64,000 nt of DNA from Gammaproteobacteria bacterium (GTDB taxonomy: Bacteria; Pseudomonadota; Gammaproteobacteria; Pseudomonadales; Pseudohongiellaceae), in assembly GCA_019654215.1 (NCBI GenBank), contig BPDI01000011.1, positions 1 to 64,000 of the forward strand, given 5' to 3'. This document shows positions 11,711-24,000 of this stretch, piece by piece. Under the pieces are notes generated by a model. It saw nothing but the letters and a program-made list of their open reading frames with translations, ran no database searches and was not told the DNA's origin. A program made the position numbers and the translations under genes. Every line of letters starts with the position of its first letter. Position 1 is the first letter of the stretch.

Positions 11711-12517
11711 CTATGATCCTTTAAAGTTTGCTTTACGCTTTTCTAAGAATGCAGTTCTTCCTTCTTTATAATCATCACTGAGGAAACAGTCATTAACCAG
11801 TTTATCGATATACTCAGGACTCTGCTGTCCTGGATCTCTGACTAATTCTGCAACTGTTGCTTTAACTGCCTTGATCGTTAATGGCGCATTGGCAGCAATT
11901 TTATGCACATAATCGTTTATGGTACTTTCCCATTCTTCGTAGCTGACAACGAAGTTTATCAGGCCTATTCGTAAAGCTTCTTCAGTGTTGAGAAAGCGTG
12001 CGGTGAACAAGATATCTTTGGCATGGGACGGTCCAACGATTGATTCCAAAATTTTTATTGCTTCGAAGCCATAACCCAATCCCAATCGCGCCGCAGGAAT
12101 ACCAAACACAGAATTGTCAGTGGCAATACGAATATCAGCATTGAGGGCAATTGCCAAACCGCCTCCGACACAAAATCCCTGAATCATTGCGATTACCGGC
12201 TTTGGGAAGCTTGAGAGTGTTTTATGAGCATCGTCGAACGCCGCCTCATAGATTTCACGGTCTTCCTGGCTTGAACGCTTTTCTTCAAACTCGGAAATAT
12301 CAGCTCCAGAGACGAAAGCTTTATCGCCCGCGCCTTTAAGTACGATCACTCTCAGTGAATCGACTTCGCTCATCTGCCGCAGTATTTCAGCAAGCCCCTG
12401 CCACATATCTAGAGACATCGCATTGTGGCGATCCGGCGCATTAAAAGTAATCCATCCGATTCCATTTTCGATAGTTGCTAACATTTTTTTTGTTGGCGAA
12501 TTGATATACATGTTCAT
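11711..12517 (-). CDS. Enoyl-CoA hydratase/isomerase family protein
   Basis: ITFNAPDRHNAMSLDMW, GAGDKAFVSGADISEF, GFCVGGGLAIALNADIRIA. Confidence 0.93.
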   Translation of the reverse strand: MNMYINSPTKKMLATIENGIGWITFNAPDRHNAMSLDMWQGLAEILRQMSEVDSLRVIVLKGAGDKAFVSGADISEFEEKRSSQEDREIYEAAFDDAHKTLSSFPKPVIAMIQGFCVGGGLAIALNADIRIATDNSVFGIPAARLGLGYGFEAIKILESIVGPSHAKDILFTARFLNTEEALRIGLINFVVSYEEWESTINDYVHKIAANAPLTIKAVKATVAELVRDPGQQSPEYIDKLVNDCFLSDDYKEGRTAFLEKRKANFKGS

Positions 12518-12537
12518 CCTAAACTTCGTTTAGTGTT

Positions 12538-13722
12538 TTACTTGATAGTGCCGTAAGCTTTTAGTTCCGCAATTTTTTCTTCGCTGTAATTTAGTTCACG
12601 CAAGATTTCTGTCGAATGCTGGCCAAGTTCTGGACCAGGCTTTTCAAACTGAGCACCCTGTTCGAAGTTCGACATATTAATTGGCGACCTGAGTAATTCA
12701 AAATCTCCAAGCTCAGTGTGGTTTGCTGTTTTTGTCATATTGAGAAAACTAACTTGTTCATCACTAAACGCTTCACCGATTGTGTTAATCGGCCCACAAG
12801 GAATTCCCACCGAATTCATTTTCTCCGTTAACTCACTGGTCGTTAGCTGCAATGTAATATTATTCACCTCTTGCCATATTGCTTCTCGGTGATCTAGTCT
12901 ACGTTCTACAGTTTTGTAGTTCTCATTGTTAGCCAATGCTTCCGCATTAGTAACTTCACAAAACGCATTCCACATCTTATCCGTACTTGCAGCCAAGTTA
13001 ACTAAGCCGTCATTGGTGTGAAACACTCCCATGGGTGACAGAGTTGGATGGTTGTTACCCTCCTGTCCTGCTACTTCTCCGTTCATAGTATAACGAGCAG
13101 CCTGAAAATCGAGTTTGCACAACATGGCTTCCAATAAAGAAGTATGTACCCACTGCCCTTGGCCGGTTTGCTCGCGATGCAATAGAGCAAGCAATATACC
13201 TTGACCGAGAAACATGCCAGCGGAAGTATCGCTTACAGCAATGCCAGCTCGCATCGGGCCCCGCTCAGGTTCCCCAGTAATAGACATGAGTCCACTCATG
13301 CCTTGAATAACTTGATCCACTGCAGGCCGTTTTGCATAAGGACCTTCCTGACCAAAGCCAGATATGCTTCCATAAATAATAGAAGGATTAACTTTCTTTA
13401 CTGAGTCATAATCCACACCTAACCGATATTTTACATCCACCCGAAAATTTTCCATTACCACATCGGCGTTTTTAACCAGGTCCATAAAAACTGCTTTGCC
13501 TTCTTCAGTTTTTAAGTTAAGACAGAGGCTGCGTTTGTTCCGATGCAAGTTTTGTGAGTCAGCGCCGTGACGACTGCCAGCAATATCGCCTTCGACTGGT
13601 GCTTCGATTCGAATTACGGTTGCTCCCCAATCAGCCAACAGTCGAACAGCAGTAGGGCCAGCTCGCGCTATGGTTAAGTCGAGAACGGTATATGGGGAAA
13701 GTGGAAGAGATTGTTGGCCCAT
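12538..13722 (-). CDS. CaiB/BaiF class III CoA-transferase
   Basis: TVLDLTIARAGPTAVRLLADWGATVIRIE, NKRSLCLNLKTEEGK, SGFGQEGPYAKRPAVDQVIQGMSGLM. Confidence 0.93.
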   Translation of the reverse strand: MGQQSLPLSPYTVLDLTIARAGPTAVRLLADWGATVIRIEAPVEGDIAGSRHGADSQNLHRNKRSLCLNLKTEEGKAVFMDLVKNADVVMENFRVDVKYRLGVDYDSVKKVNPSIIYGSISGFGQEGPYAKRPAVDQVIQGMSGLMSITGEPERGPMRAGIAVSDTSAGMFLGQGILLALLHREQTGQGQWVHTSLLEAMLCKLDFQAARYTMNGEVAGQEGNNHPTLSPMGVFHTNDGLVNLAASTDKMWNAFCEVTNAEALANNENYKTVERRLDHREAIWQEVNNITLQLTTSELTEKMNSVGIPCGPINTIGEAFSDEQVSFLNMTKTANHTELGDFELLRSPINMSNFEQGAQFEKPGPELGQHSTEILRELNYSEEKIAELKAYGTIK

Positions 13723-13731
13723 ATTGAATAG

Positions 13732-14826
13732 TTATTGCGATAGCCGTGCGTCAGCTTCCTGCCTGCGTGCGCCAGCGAGAATACCCGACAAAGAATAGTT
13801 TCCTTCGTGACACGCTGATTCATAGAGTCTTTCGTTTACCGGCATGCTTACTAATGTCATTTGCGCAGTAATAGTTTGAGTATAAATTTCCGGATCAGTA
13901 ATTTGATACTCAAAAAATATTTCGGATTCTGAAACCCGCGTGTATTGTTCGACGATTTCCAAAGCCCTACTTGAAGGTATACGGGAAGTGGATTGGTCGG
14001 GTTTAAACGATTTTGTGTGAACTACTAAAGTGTTTCCTTCCCATTGGCCAACGGAGTCGCCATAAAATTTTGGAAAGGACGGTTCATGATGTTGTTTGTT
14101 AAGCCGAACTATTCGAGCAACAACATGATACTCACCGAAAATCAAAACATAGTCTTCGTTTTGTACTATCTGCATATTGCGCCAGGGACCATCAATAGAT
14201 AGTGGATCGATTAACGGCAGTTGCCCCGGATTGCCAAGACAACGTTCATTAGCGGGACGAATCTCGGGTCCATCAAATTGTTCGAATCCTGCATTGGTGC
14301 GTTTTGTAAAAATATCCAATGGTGGATTATCTTTGAAGGGGAGTCTGCCGTTTTCCGGCTCAACAATAAGAGACGTTAAGTATTCGCCTTTTACGGGAAT
14401 ATATCTCGTAATAAACCGCGCAAAATTCACATCGGCTACCTGAGTAATAGTACCACCCACCGCGGGCGCTGGTCGATTCGGGTCTAGAGGCTGTTGTGCA
14501 GCTGTTGCGCCTATCAACGCAGCTTGCTCCAACTCAGCTGCTTCTTCCGGCGTATAAGTACGTTTCATACCCAGAGCAACCGGGCGCTGAAGTGGTGTAC
14601 GGGTTTGATCTGTCCATAATCCTTGCAGATCAGGATGACCGTATTCGGTTAGTGGAACTTGATAACTAGACTCCACTTGAGCTTGTCCCACTGCAATAAC
14701 TGGGATAGCAACAAAAATAGTAATTAGTGAAGAAAAGAGGATTCGCCTTACCATGAGCATTTTTTTGTTGTTATGGAACTGTGCTTTATATGAATCAACA
14801 GTATTATACTGCCCAGAACATAGCAA
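13732..14826 (-). CDS. Uncharacterised exported protein, paralog of the 60281-61285 gene
   Basis: Signal-like N-terminus; LTEYGHPDLQGLWTDQTRTPLQRP; C-terminal RLYESACHEGNYSLSGILAGAR shared with the other copy. Confidence 0.75.
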   Translation of the reverse strand: MLCSGQYNTVDSYKAQFHNNKKMLMVRRILFSSLITIFVAIPVIAVGQAQVESSYQVPLTEYGHPDLQGLWTDQTRTPLQRPVALGMKRTYTPEEAAELEQAALIGATAAQQPLDPNRPAPAVGGTITQVADVNFARFITRYIPVKGEYLTSLIVEPENGRLPFKDNPPLDIFTKRTNAGFEQFDGPEIRPANERCLGNPGQLPLIDPLSIDGPWRNMQIVQNEDYVLIFGEYHVVARIVRLNKQHHEPSFPKFYGDSVGQWEGNTLVVHTKSFKPDQSTSRIPSSRALEIVEQYTRVSESEIFFEYQITDPEIYTQTITAQMTLVSMPVNERLYESACHEGNYSLSGILAGARRQEADARLSQ

Positions 14827-15825
14827 ATGATTACGGTGGTGCTTATGAGTATTAAAAATCTCTTTGCAAACATTCTTCGTTTCCTACTGGTAGTTCTTTC
14901 AATTTCGTTTTTACCGATAGGTCATGCTCAGAATATAAATCCTGATGAACCCTGGAATTGGCCAGAGGAATATGTGCTAAGCCAAGTAAACCAGGTTCGT
15001 GCCGGCCGTGATCTAACTCCCGAATCCTGGCCTGGAGGAGCAAGAGTGGCAGTTCTACTTTCATACGATGTAGATAACGAAACCACTCAAGGATTGCGCA
15101 ACGGTGAAATCAACATTGGCTCCTTATCTCAGGGCGAATATGGTTCGCGCGTTGCATTACCGCGTATCGTCCGCTTAATGGACGAAGAAAATATTCCAGC
15201 TTCATTTTTCTTTCCTGCATGGAGTTTAAAAATTGTACCGGAACAAGCGGAACTTATATTAGCTTCAGGAATTCATGAAATCGCTGTGCATGGTTGGATT
15301 CATGAACTCAACACCGCGCTCGATAGTGAAACAGAAGAAAGATTGCTGCGTTTATCTATGGAAACAATAGAAGAAATATCCGGTGTTAAGCCCGTAGGAT
15401 TCAGAGCACCATCCTGGAATCATAGTCCAAATACATTAAGCATAGTACGAGAGTTAGGGTTTCTTTATGAGAGTTCATTAATGGCAGATGATCGGCCTTA
15501 TGAATTACTTCAGGATGGTGAGCCTACTGGCTTGGTTGAATTACCAGTGGAATGGATTTTGGATGATGCTCCGTTGTTTAACCCTTTAGGTGCGCGTTAC
15601 ATGAATCCCCGCGATGTCATGCAAGTATGGATTGATGAATTTGAGGTTGCCTGGGAAGAAGGCACAATGTTCTTACTAACTATGCATCCACATGTAATAG
15701 GCCATCGATCCCGCATGGTCGCGTTGGAAGGTTTAATCGATCACATCAAAGCAAGAGGCAATGTCTGGTTCGGAACACATGAAGAGGCAGCCAGGTGGGT
15801 GCGCCAGCAGGCTGGTATTGACTAG
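14827..15825 (+). CDS. Polysaccharide deacetylase family protein (start may be 14845)
   Basis: VAVLLSYDVDNET, ASFFFPAWSLKIVPEQAELILASGIHEIAVHGWIHEL, VGFRAPSWNHSPNTL NodB-type motifs. Confidence 0.88.
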   Translation: MITVVLMSIKNLFANILRFLLVVLSISFLPIGHAQNINPDEPWNWPEEYVLSQVNQVRAGRDLTPESWPGGARVAVLLSYDVDNETTQGLRNGEINIGSLSQGEYGSRVALPRIVRLMDEENIPASFFFPAWSLKIVPEQAELILASGIHEIAVHGWIHELNTALDSETEERLLRLSMETIEEISGVKPVGFRAPSWNHSPNTLSIVRELGFLYESSLMADDRPYELLQDGEPTGLVELPVEWILDDAPLFNPLGARYMNPRDVMQVWIDEFEVAWEEGTMFLLTMHPHVIGHRSRMVALEGLIDHIKARGNVWFGTHEEAARWVRQQAGID

Positions 15826-16019
15826 CAATCAACTAAGCAGGAGCAATAGTTCTGATTCCGGTGGAAAATCAATTTTATGGGGATCATTCGGGCCACCTTG
15901 CCGGTCTACGTAGACATATTTGGATAATTTCAACACGATTGTAAAATGATTACTGTAAATTGAACTCGATTGTGAGATCGTGGTTAGGTTTTTAAGAAAT
16001 AAGAAGAAAAGGCAAGATT

Positions 16020-16736
16020 ATGGAATTGTTTATCGGGGAAGTACTAGGGACGTTTCTATTGATAACGCTTGGTGTTGGCGTCTGCTGTAACGTGGCTCTT
16101 AAAGATACTGGAGGATTCGACAGCGGCTATCTGGTAATCACCTGGGGCTGGGGCATTGCGGTTTTTGTAGGAGTGTTTGTTACCGGTGATATTAGTGGCG
16201 CTCATATCAATCCAGCCGTAACCATCGGATTAGCAACTGCAGGTAATTTCGATTGGGGCTTAGTGCCTATGTATATTGCAGGGCAGTTTATTGGCGCGTT
16301 CCTTGCTGCATGTTGCGTCTGGTTTCAATACCGTGATCACTTCGATATCACAGAAGATCAAGGTGCGAAGTTAGGTGTGTTCTGCACAGCTCCTGCTATT
16401 CCCAATACACTTAGCAACGTTTATTCCGAAATTCTTGGCACATTCGTTTTAGTACTTGGAGTGCTCTATATCGCGGAACCAGAAGTTGGCCTGGGCGCTG
16501 TATCTGCGCTTCCAGTTGCCTTGCTGGTATTCGGTATCGGGATGTCCTTAGGTGGTCCAACTGGCTATGCAATCAATCCTGCCCGTGATCTGGCACCTCG
16601 AATCGCCCATGCTGTGCTCCCCATTAAAGGTAAAGGAGACAGTAATTGGGGCTATGCTTGGATTCCAGTTGTTGGGCCAATCCTAGGATCTATTCTCGCT
16701 GCGGTGGTTTATCGACTATTAGAGACTTTATTTTGA
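16020..16736 (+). CDS. glpF: MIP/aquaporin family, glycerol facilitator-like
   Basis: Two NPA-type boxes: SGAHINPAVTIG and GYAINPARDLAPR; the D after NPAR indicates the aquaglyceroporin type. Confidence 0.9.
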   Translation: MELFIGEVLGTFLLITLGVGVCCNVALKDTGGFDSGYLVITWGWGIAVFVGVFVTGDISGAHINPAVTIGLATAGNFDWGLVPMYIAGQFIGAFLAACCVWFQYRDHFDITEDQGAKLGVFCTAPAIPNTLSNVYSEILGTFVLVLGVLYIAEPEVGLGAVSALPVALLVFGIGMSLGGPTGYAINPARDLAPRIAHAVLPIKGKGDSNWGYAWIPVVGPILGSILAAVVYRLLETLF

Positions 16737-17125
16737 GCTCAAACGATAAACGAGAAATCTGGTGTACTCTCTCCGATCTGTTTTTAGATACTGACATTTC
16801 TGTAAGCTTAGAACGCATAAGTGATGTCTGCGCAAAATCAGATTTTTCTATCGATGAAATAACTGACATGCTTTACAGCGAAGTTGCGCCTGTTTGCATG
16901 CCGAATTTGCTAACTGTCGTCGGAGAATGGACTGGTTTCGACGAAGAGCAGTTAGTGAAAAAAATCATCAATTACTTAAACACTCAGCAATCCGCGATGA
17001 AAAAGTTGTTTAAACCAAAATGGGGATTGATAGCGAGGCTCTATATAGGGAAAGATTGGCTGAAAGTCGTTAAATTAATAGAAGAAAAAAGGAGCTCGTC
17101 TACTGATTCGCTTGCAAAAACCTAA
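16733..17125 (+). CDS. Small DUF7079-like protein, TTG start overlapping the glpF stop
   Basis: REIWCTLSDLFLDTDISVSLERISDVCAKSDFSIDEITDMLYSEVAPVCMPNL; ttgagc overlaps glpF TGA. Confidence 0.6.
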   Translation: MSSNDKREIWCTLSDLFLDTDISVSLERISDVCAKSDFSIDEITDMLYSEVAPVCMPNLLTVVGEWTGFDEEQLVKKIINYLNTQQSAMKKLFKPKWGLIARLYIGKDWLKVVKLIEEKRSSSTDSLAKT

Positions 17126-18156
17126 CTGCCCTGTCGGGAAAATCAGTAAACAGTCCGTCCACGTCTGCTTCGAAATAATGTAATCGAAGCAGATCTTCAA
17201 AATCTTCGGCGTAGCTAGGAACCTGGCCAGCGTCCATACGATAGGTGTAAGGATGGACCTGTAATCCGGCCGCATGAGCTCTGTCAACTAACGGACTAAT
17301 TTCTAAATTGCCACGAGACGATGAACGGCTGATTACTAATCCTTTTTCAGGACCGATGCCATCGGCAAATTCCGCAAGAGTATTCATGCCGTCAGCTTCA
17401 AACATCCAAAGGATAGGAAGATTCACTGCCGATTAACTGAATCAAATTAATATCTATTCCGGCTGCCGGCAAAATGTCGTTTTTGATAACTTCCAGTTCC
17501 GCGAAACTAAATGTTTGCACAAAGACTTTGTCTTGTTTGCTCGCATAGCCGTATTGCTTTAAAGGTTAACCACGGCAGTACTAATATCTTTGCCTTCGTT
17601 ACGATGAAACTCTGGTTTTTTTTATCTCAGGATAGATTCCAATATCTTTTCCTGTAGATTTATTCATTCCTTGTATTAGTTGAATTTCTTCTTCCAGAGT
17701 TGGTACACGGAAAAAGGAAGATCCCATTGGAAATCTATTCGAATAACCTTGTACTTTTTCTCCATTCTCTATTCGGAAACCTTCGCTGGCTTTAAGTCCG
17801 CGAATTTCTTCCAGAGTGAAATCAATTGCGTAAAAGCGGCCATCGTTTCGTGCTCGATTGGGGTACTGCTCATCCACGTCAGTAGTTCGATCAAGAGTAA
17901 TATCATGCAAAACGATTAAATGATCATCCTTAGTCATAACCACATCCTGCTCGATGTAATGTGCGCCCATACCGTAGGCCATAGCTTTTGCTTCAAGGGT
18001 ATGTTCTGGGAAATAGCCGCTGGCTCCACGATGGGCGATTACAATTTTGTCTGCCAGGGATTGAGTTGAAGACATCACTAGGGCAGTAACAAGACTAAAA
18101 AGTAAGGGGTTTTCGCATGGGATCACCATCATCTTATTAAGCACGGACACTAACAA
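17100..18156 (-). CDS. glpQ: Glycerophosphodiester phosphodiesterase (frameshifted)
   Basis: IVIAHRGASGYFPEHTLEAKAMAYGMGAHYIEQDVVMTKDDHLIVLHDITLDRTTDV; C-terminal ORF GLFTDFPDRAVRFLQ. Confidence 0.88.
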
Positions 18157-18204
18157 GTATTGATGATAATCAGTTTACAGAGCGGGATCGAAATAAACTA
18201 GCTC

Positions 18205-20692
18205 TTAGCTACCAAATCTATAACGTAGCTTAATAGCAAAAGAATCCACAATGCGATCATTCCAGGCTTGCTCAAACAAATCCTGAAAAGTGAAAAAACT
18301 GTTTCCGGGAAGGTTGGAGCCACGAGTATAAACAATGAAGAGATCAGATAGGGGCGCTATTTCCCAGCGATAGCGAGCCTGAAAGGTTAACCGACTAATA
18401 ACAAAGTCATCTCGTTCGTTGTCTGGGTTAGTCACTGGACGCAGGCGTTGAAGTTTCTCAGGATCAACTTGCCAGAAACGATCTTCAAATGCTTTTAAGG
18501 AATTCCACTGCATGCTTATTCGAAATTGTTGCTTTGAAGAAATAAAATAATTCGATTCCAACCTAGGCGCCCACTGATGGGCCTCGAAACTCGTGTAACT
18601 ACCTCCCCCTTGATGAACCAGCAGGGCTTCCGTGTCGGTATAGCTCAGCCCTAGGTCGAATGAAAACCGGTCATTTGGGCGCCAAATTATACCTGCTCCG
18701 CTTGTAATTACTTTGGGGCCTAAGTCTTCTTGGCTAGCCTCCAAGTTTAAAGACCAAGCAAGGTTATTTGCCGGATCAGAGCTAAAGTTAGAACGCAAGT
18801 TAAAACGTTCTGGAATACGAAAATCTCCCGTCCCTCTGCCAAGCCTATCGTCCACCCTCGGTGGAAGATAAAGGAACATTAAATCAAAACTGTCATTGTT
18901 AAGATAATTCCAGGCCCTTCCAATTGATTGACCGACCTGCACCGGCCGCCCATCAGTATTATATTGGTTAATTGAGGATATCGTGGTTGTTCTAGATGTG
19001 ATACCTGGCACATCAGATTCGGTGAGCACAAAATTATAATCCAAATTCATCTGCGAATTCCGTGCTAGAAAACCAACATCGTTCATATCAAATTCGTCAT
19101 CGATATAAGTAGCCCTAACAATATGCTGCACTCCTTGGGTAGGGGTATAGCTGATATCACCCAAAAAGCCTGATCCGGTTACACCATTAACATCGCTGTG
19201 CATAAACTGGCCATCTATAACCCAACGCTGATCGGCTGAAAAATAGTGGGCGTCAATAGCATTGACCGTTGAGTTAATATCAGGGTGAGAAACATCTGTA
19301 CCCATCCACCCGATAGATCGCCTACCACCACTACTCGTGTCTTCATACAAGAGTCGACCAATTGTGAAATCTCGTCCCGTAGCCTGAAGATTCGCGCGAG
19401 TACCATCTGATAGAACACCCCGTATCTCAGAATCATCTTCCGAAGCAACCAAAGCGCCGTATCTCAAATTCCCGTTTTGACCGGTAAATTTAGCTGCTCC
19501 CAATAACTCTGTCGGTTGACTCAAATCTGTAGGCTTAACCACCATACCAGCAGGAACCTGATATCTCGCGGCACCGCCTATACGCCTTGTATTTAGCATA
19601 GTCATTGGGCCACTAGGACCACTAAAATTTTGTGCTATCGATCGGGGGCTAGTATTGAAGACATCTTGACCTTCCAGAAAGAAAGTCCTTTTTTCTGGAA
19701 AGAAAGTCTCGAAAGCTGTTAAGTTCACGACTACATCATCAGACTCAACCGTCCCAAAATCTGGATTCAAGGTACCAGATAACAGTGTGTTAGTAGTTGG
19801 CCGCCAATATATATCCGTACCAATTTTATTATCAGTGTCATGCCCAACCCCGTCAAAGTCTGTTGAAACAAAGGGATAAATTGTTAGCTGCCTACGTGGC
19901 TCAATTTCATTCAATTCATATTTTTGAAAACCACTTAAGAAAACATTCTCTGTACGGGGTAACGGTGGCGTACTCCAAAGTTCGCCTCGCTCCATCACAT
20001 TGCGTATGAAAACCATGCCTATCCTACGCGTACTTTCACTTGTGGAAGGGGCATCATTGACCAGGGGACGAAAAATTCTGCACTCCAACCTTCCTCGATA
20101 ATTTGTGTACGGCCGTCCCAAGCACCATCCCACTGTAAATTCAATTGGCGCTCGGGGAGCATAGACATATCGGTCATGCTGTCACCAAGGCCAATACGCA
20201 CACCGTAACCATAGCGCCCATCTCCAGAGGCATCGATTACCACTCCTATTCCATCATTCACGGGCAAAAGAGGGGAATCATCTCGGTTTGTAATCCGGGG
20301 AATAAGAGATTCTGCAGGTTGGTGATTTACAATACCAAAGTAAATTCCTTGTGTGTGTAAAAGAAACGGATATCCGTCTTGTAGGGTGCGTCTTCGAGTG
20401 TGTCCGGATCGATAATTTTCATGTTATCTATGATAGGAAGACTCTGCCAAACCGCTTCGTCAATGAAGCCATCGAGCAAAATATTTACGTTACTTTCGTC
20501 AAGTTGAGTTATCTGCGGTAGTGAAATTTGAGCTTGGCTATTTATAGATAAGAGCTGCAAGCAAACTAACGGCATGAGTTTGAATATTTTATGCAGCAGG
20601 ACTTCATGAATACTTTTAATCACTGGAAAATTTCGCTTCGCAATATACCGGAATCTGATTAGCCTTTCTTTAGAGGAAACAATTAATTGCAT
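18205..20692 (-). CDS. DUF5916 / carbohydrate-binding family 9-like N-terminus with beta-barrel C-terminus (frameshifted)
   Basis: ORFs 18205-20133, 20019-20267, 20327-20692: LLDGFIDEAVWQSLP, LSGTLNPDFGTVESDDVVVNLTAFETFFPEKRTFFLEG, C-terminal KLRYRFGS. Confidence 0.82.
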
Positions 20693-21049
20693 TTAACTGA
20701 GCCGGGCTCATGTGTTTAAAAGTGGGGAAATGTGCTCGCCCGCCATGATTCGTCATTATTCTCCATCACTTCGCCATATTCCTGGGCCCCAAAGATTCCA
20801 GTTTATTGCGATTAAATAGGTGCTACCGAATATCAATTGGACGCTATCGGTGAAGTGGAATAAGAAATCCCAACACGTACTTTTTGTTGAAGATGAAGAG
20901 GGTTATAACTGGGCCACAGCAAGAAATAGCGTAAACCGAAAATTAGTTTACGTTTCCATTCTATTTGTGGTTGCGGCGATTTTTTTTAGTGCAGTGCGCT
21001 AAGCATGCAGTTTTGTTAATGTGACTTTTAACGTGCTTTAAGTGTGACT

Positions 21050-24000
21050 TCAAATTGAAAATTTCATTCCTTCTCGCAGTACATCGATGATCACGGAATC
21101 TCCCGGAGCAGACTCTCGTAACAGATTGGAATAGGTCTGCATGTCAGTCACTGATTCGTCATTATAGTTGAGTAAGATATCGCCTGCTTGCAGTCCAACT
21201 TCCTCTGCAGCGCTATCGGGAGTGACACCAGAAATTCGAACACCTTCCCCTGAATAGGCAAAGTCAGGAACCGTTCCTAAGCTTGCTGAACGCTCACCTT
21301 GTTGTCTAGCAACTTCGACTTGCTCAGTTCCTTCCAGGTTAACTCTTAGAGGATCAGTTCTGTCGCCAAGATAAACAACTGCTTCCTCGAGCCATAAGGA
21401 AATTTCTGACATGCCTGCAGCATCGAGTTTGTCCACAGTATCGGTTGGTTGGTGATAATCCAGATGGGTTCCCGCGAACAAGTGAATAGCAGGAATTCCT
21501 GCATTTAGGAAACTTACATGATCACTACTCGCGATGGTTTCTGCTGGGAACTCAGAGGTAACTCCGATGGTGAAACCGATACCTTGAGCCATAAACGGCC
21601 ATTCGTAAGCAGACTCCGTTCCAAACACTTGTAAGGTGCGACCTTCTAAGCGACCGACTGAATCCAAGTTAATCATTGCGAATAAATCTTCAGTTTCGAA
21701 TGGCCCAGGTGGGTTTTGTATGAAGTACTCAGAACCGAGCAAACCGCTTTCTTCACCACTAAAAGCGGCAAAGATAATAGGCCGTTGTGGCGTAAAAGCC
21801 CTGGCAACTTTCGCGGCCACCTCGATCATAACGCTAACACCTGAGGCATTATCGTCAGCCCAGCATGTAATTCTCCGTCACTATTGATGCCGAGATGATC
21901 GTAATGGGCCCAATGACAATCGGTTTTGCACTCACATCTCGGTTCACACCGGGAATAATGCCAACCACGTTAGCCAACTCTAAATTTCTGAAGCCCGGTC
22001 CCGCATCGCGCCAACGGTGAATATAAGTGCCATTAATCGGTTGCAAGCCAGCAATTCTAAATTGTTCGGCAATATATAGAGCTGCTCTATCGATTCCCTT
22101 TCCGCCTAATCCGCGACCTTCCATTTCGATGCTGGTGAGTTGGTTAACATGCCTTAGTAATTGTTCAGGTAAGTACTTAGGGGGGAGAGTCGTTAATAAT
22201 TCCACTGAGGGCAGATTATCCCACTGCAGTTCAGCGACTAAGTTAGGCTTCTTCCATTGCATCGGAGAATTGGGACTGGTCCATACACCACGCACATCGA
22301 TAGTTGGTTCACTGCCGGTAAAACTTAAATTGGAATAACGACCGTAGTGGGGAAGCTTTTCAATCATGCCCGGCATGGCCACCATGTCTTCCACATGAAT
22401 CCAGCCTACTGCGAGTTCCGGGTTTGCAGCATGTCGGCCAATTACTACGGTGCTGCGATTCGCGTACTCCAGTTCATTTGGGACCGATCTGAATACCGTT
22501 AGGGGTGTTGCTTACACTATAGAGCTCAGTGGAGGAAACAACCTGCTCCATAAATGGATTGTCTTTACCTAATATCCAAACGGAGCGATCTTGCGGAATT
22601 GATTCAATCTGGTCGGCATAAAGTATTTCACTCTCAGCACCCTACCGAATGTTTCTGCCATTAGAGCCCAATGCTGTCGGTCTGCATTTGGAAAACGAAT
22701 GCTATTTGTGCCGCCCCAAATAGCTCGCCTACGGTAGGCGGCGTTTCTTCTCGGTCCAATTGACGGAACACATCGAAGTAAGGATCTACCAGTACTCCCT
22801 GTAATCTCTCATAGTCTTCGGCAAAGAAAGCATCCAGTTTCTGAGATAGATTAATATCGAAGACTTGCGGCTCGGCCTCGCCTTCATAATAGAGAGCAAC
22901 TGGCACCTTTAACAAATAGGGATCACCAAATTGAGTCTGGGCAAACATTATGCGGGCACGATTACCAGTCGCCTCTTCCACCGAAAGGGATAATTGTGGC
23001 GCTCCGATTCGATTCACCCACTGCTGAAAAAATTTTGATAAATCGACCCCGCTTAATTCTGTATAGAGCCTTTCTATATCTGAATAAGAAGCTCGTTGAT
23101 ATTTGTAATCAGAATAAAGTTTTCTTAAGCCCTCCAGAAAAAGTTCATCACCTAATTCGAGTCGCAACATATGCCATAGCATGAGGGTCTTGCCATACCA
23201 ACTGCCTGGGTGGCAGCAGAATTGCGGGAAGTAAATCTTGCCAAGGGGAAGTCTGTTTCTTCAGCAACATAGTTTTTATAGCGTGACAACATATCTTTTC
23301 GATATTGGCTGCCGCTGCCACTCATTTCTCGGAATAAGTGATCTGCTAAGTAGGCAGTAAGGCCCTCACTCCAATTTCCAGATTCGTAATCTGGATAGAC
23401 TCCATTGCCCCACCAGTTATGGAGAATTTCATGGGGATAGGAAGATTCCAGAATAAATGGGAAACGAATGACCTGCTCGCCAAGCAAAGTAAATGAAGGC
23501 ATACCGTAGCCGGTTTCCCAGAAATTTTCGACTAAGGCGAACTTACTATATGGATAGTCACCTAGCAGCGGCTCATAAAGTTTCAAATACCTTTCCGTGG
23601 CATCCATGTACTTAGTGGCGAGATTAGAATCTGGCGTGCGCAGATATGCCAGCACCTCTACATCGTCCGCCTGTACCGAATACTCGGTAAAACTCGCAGC
23701 TATTAAGTAGATCTCTTCCATGGGATCGGCACTACTCCAACCGCTGTCACCAAACCGATCCCCCTGACTCACTGCCTTCCAGGTCGACGCTGTGTCGGCG
23801 AATTGCACTTCCATGTCAAAGGTCACTAACTGGCCACCAAAGATTGGAAACCAGGCGCTGCCATAATTTAGATAGACGCCTTGTTCACCAATAATCCCAG
23901 AAGTCTCAGAAAAACTCTGGGCGTATTCTGGGCTGGACTGTTCAGCGAGGTCATAAATAGAACCACTATAAATAAGCAATGCCTGGCCATTTTTGTTTGC

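Noticed and set aside
20820-21002. 60-aa plus ORF with C-terminal hydrophobic segment
   Set aside because: Start at TTG-like/poor RBS context, no recognisable family; could be real but unsupported.
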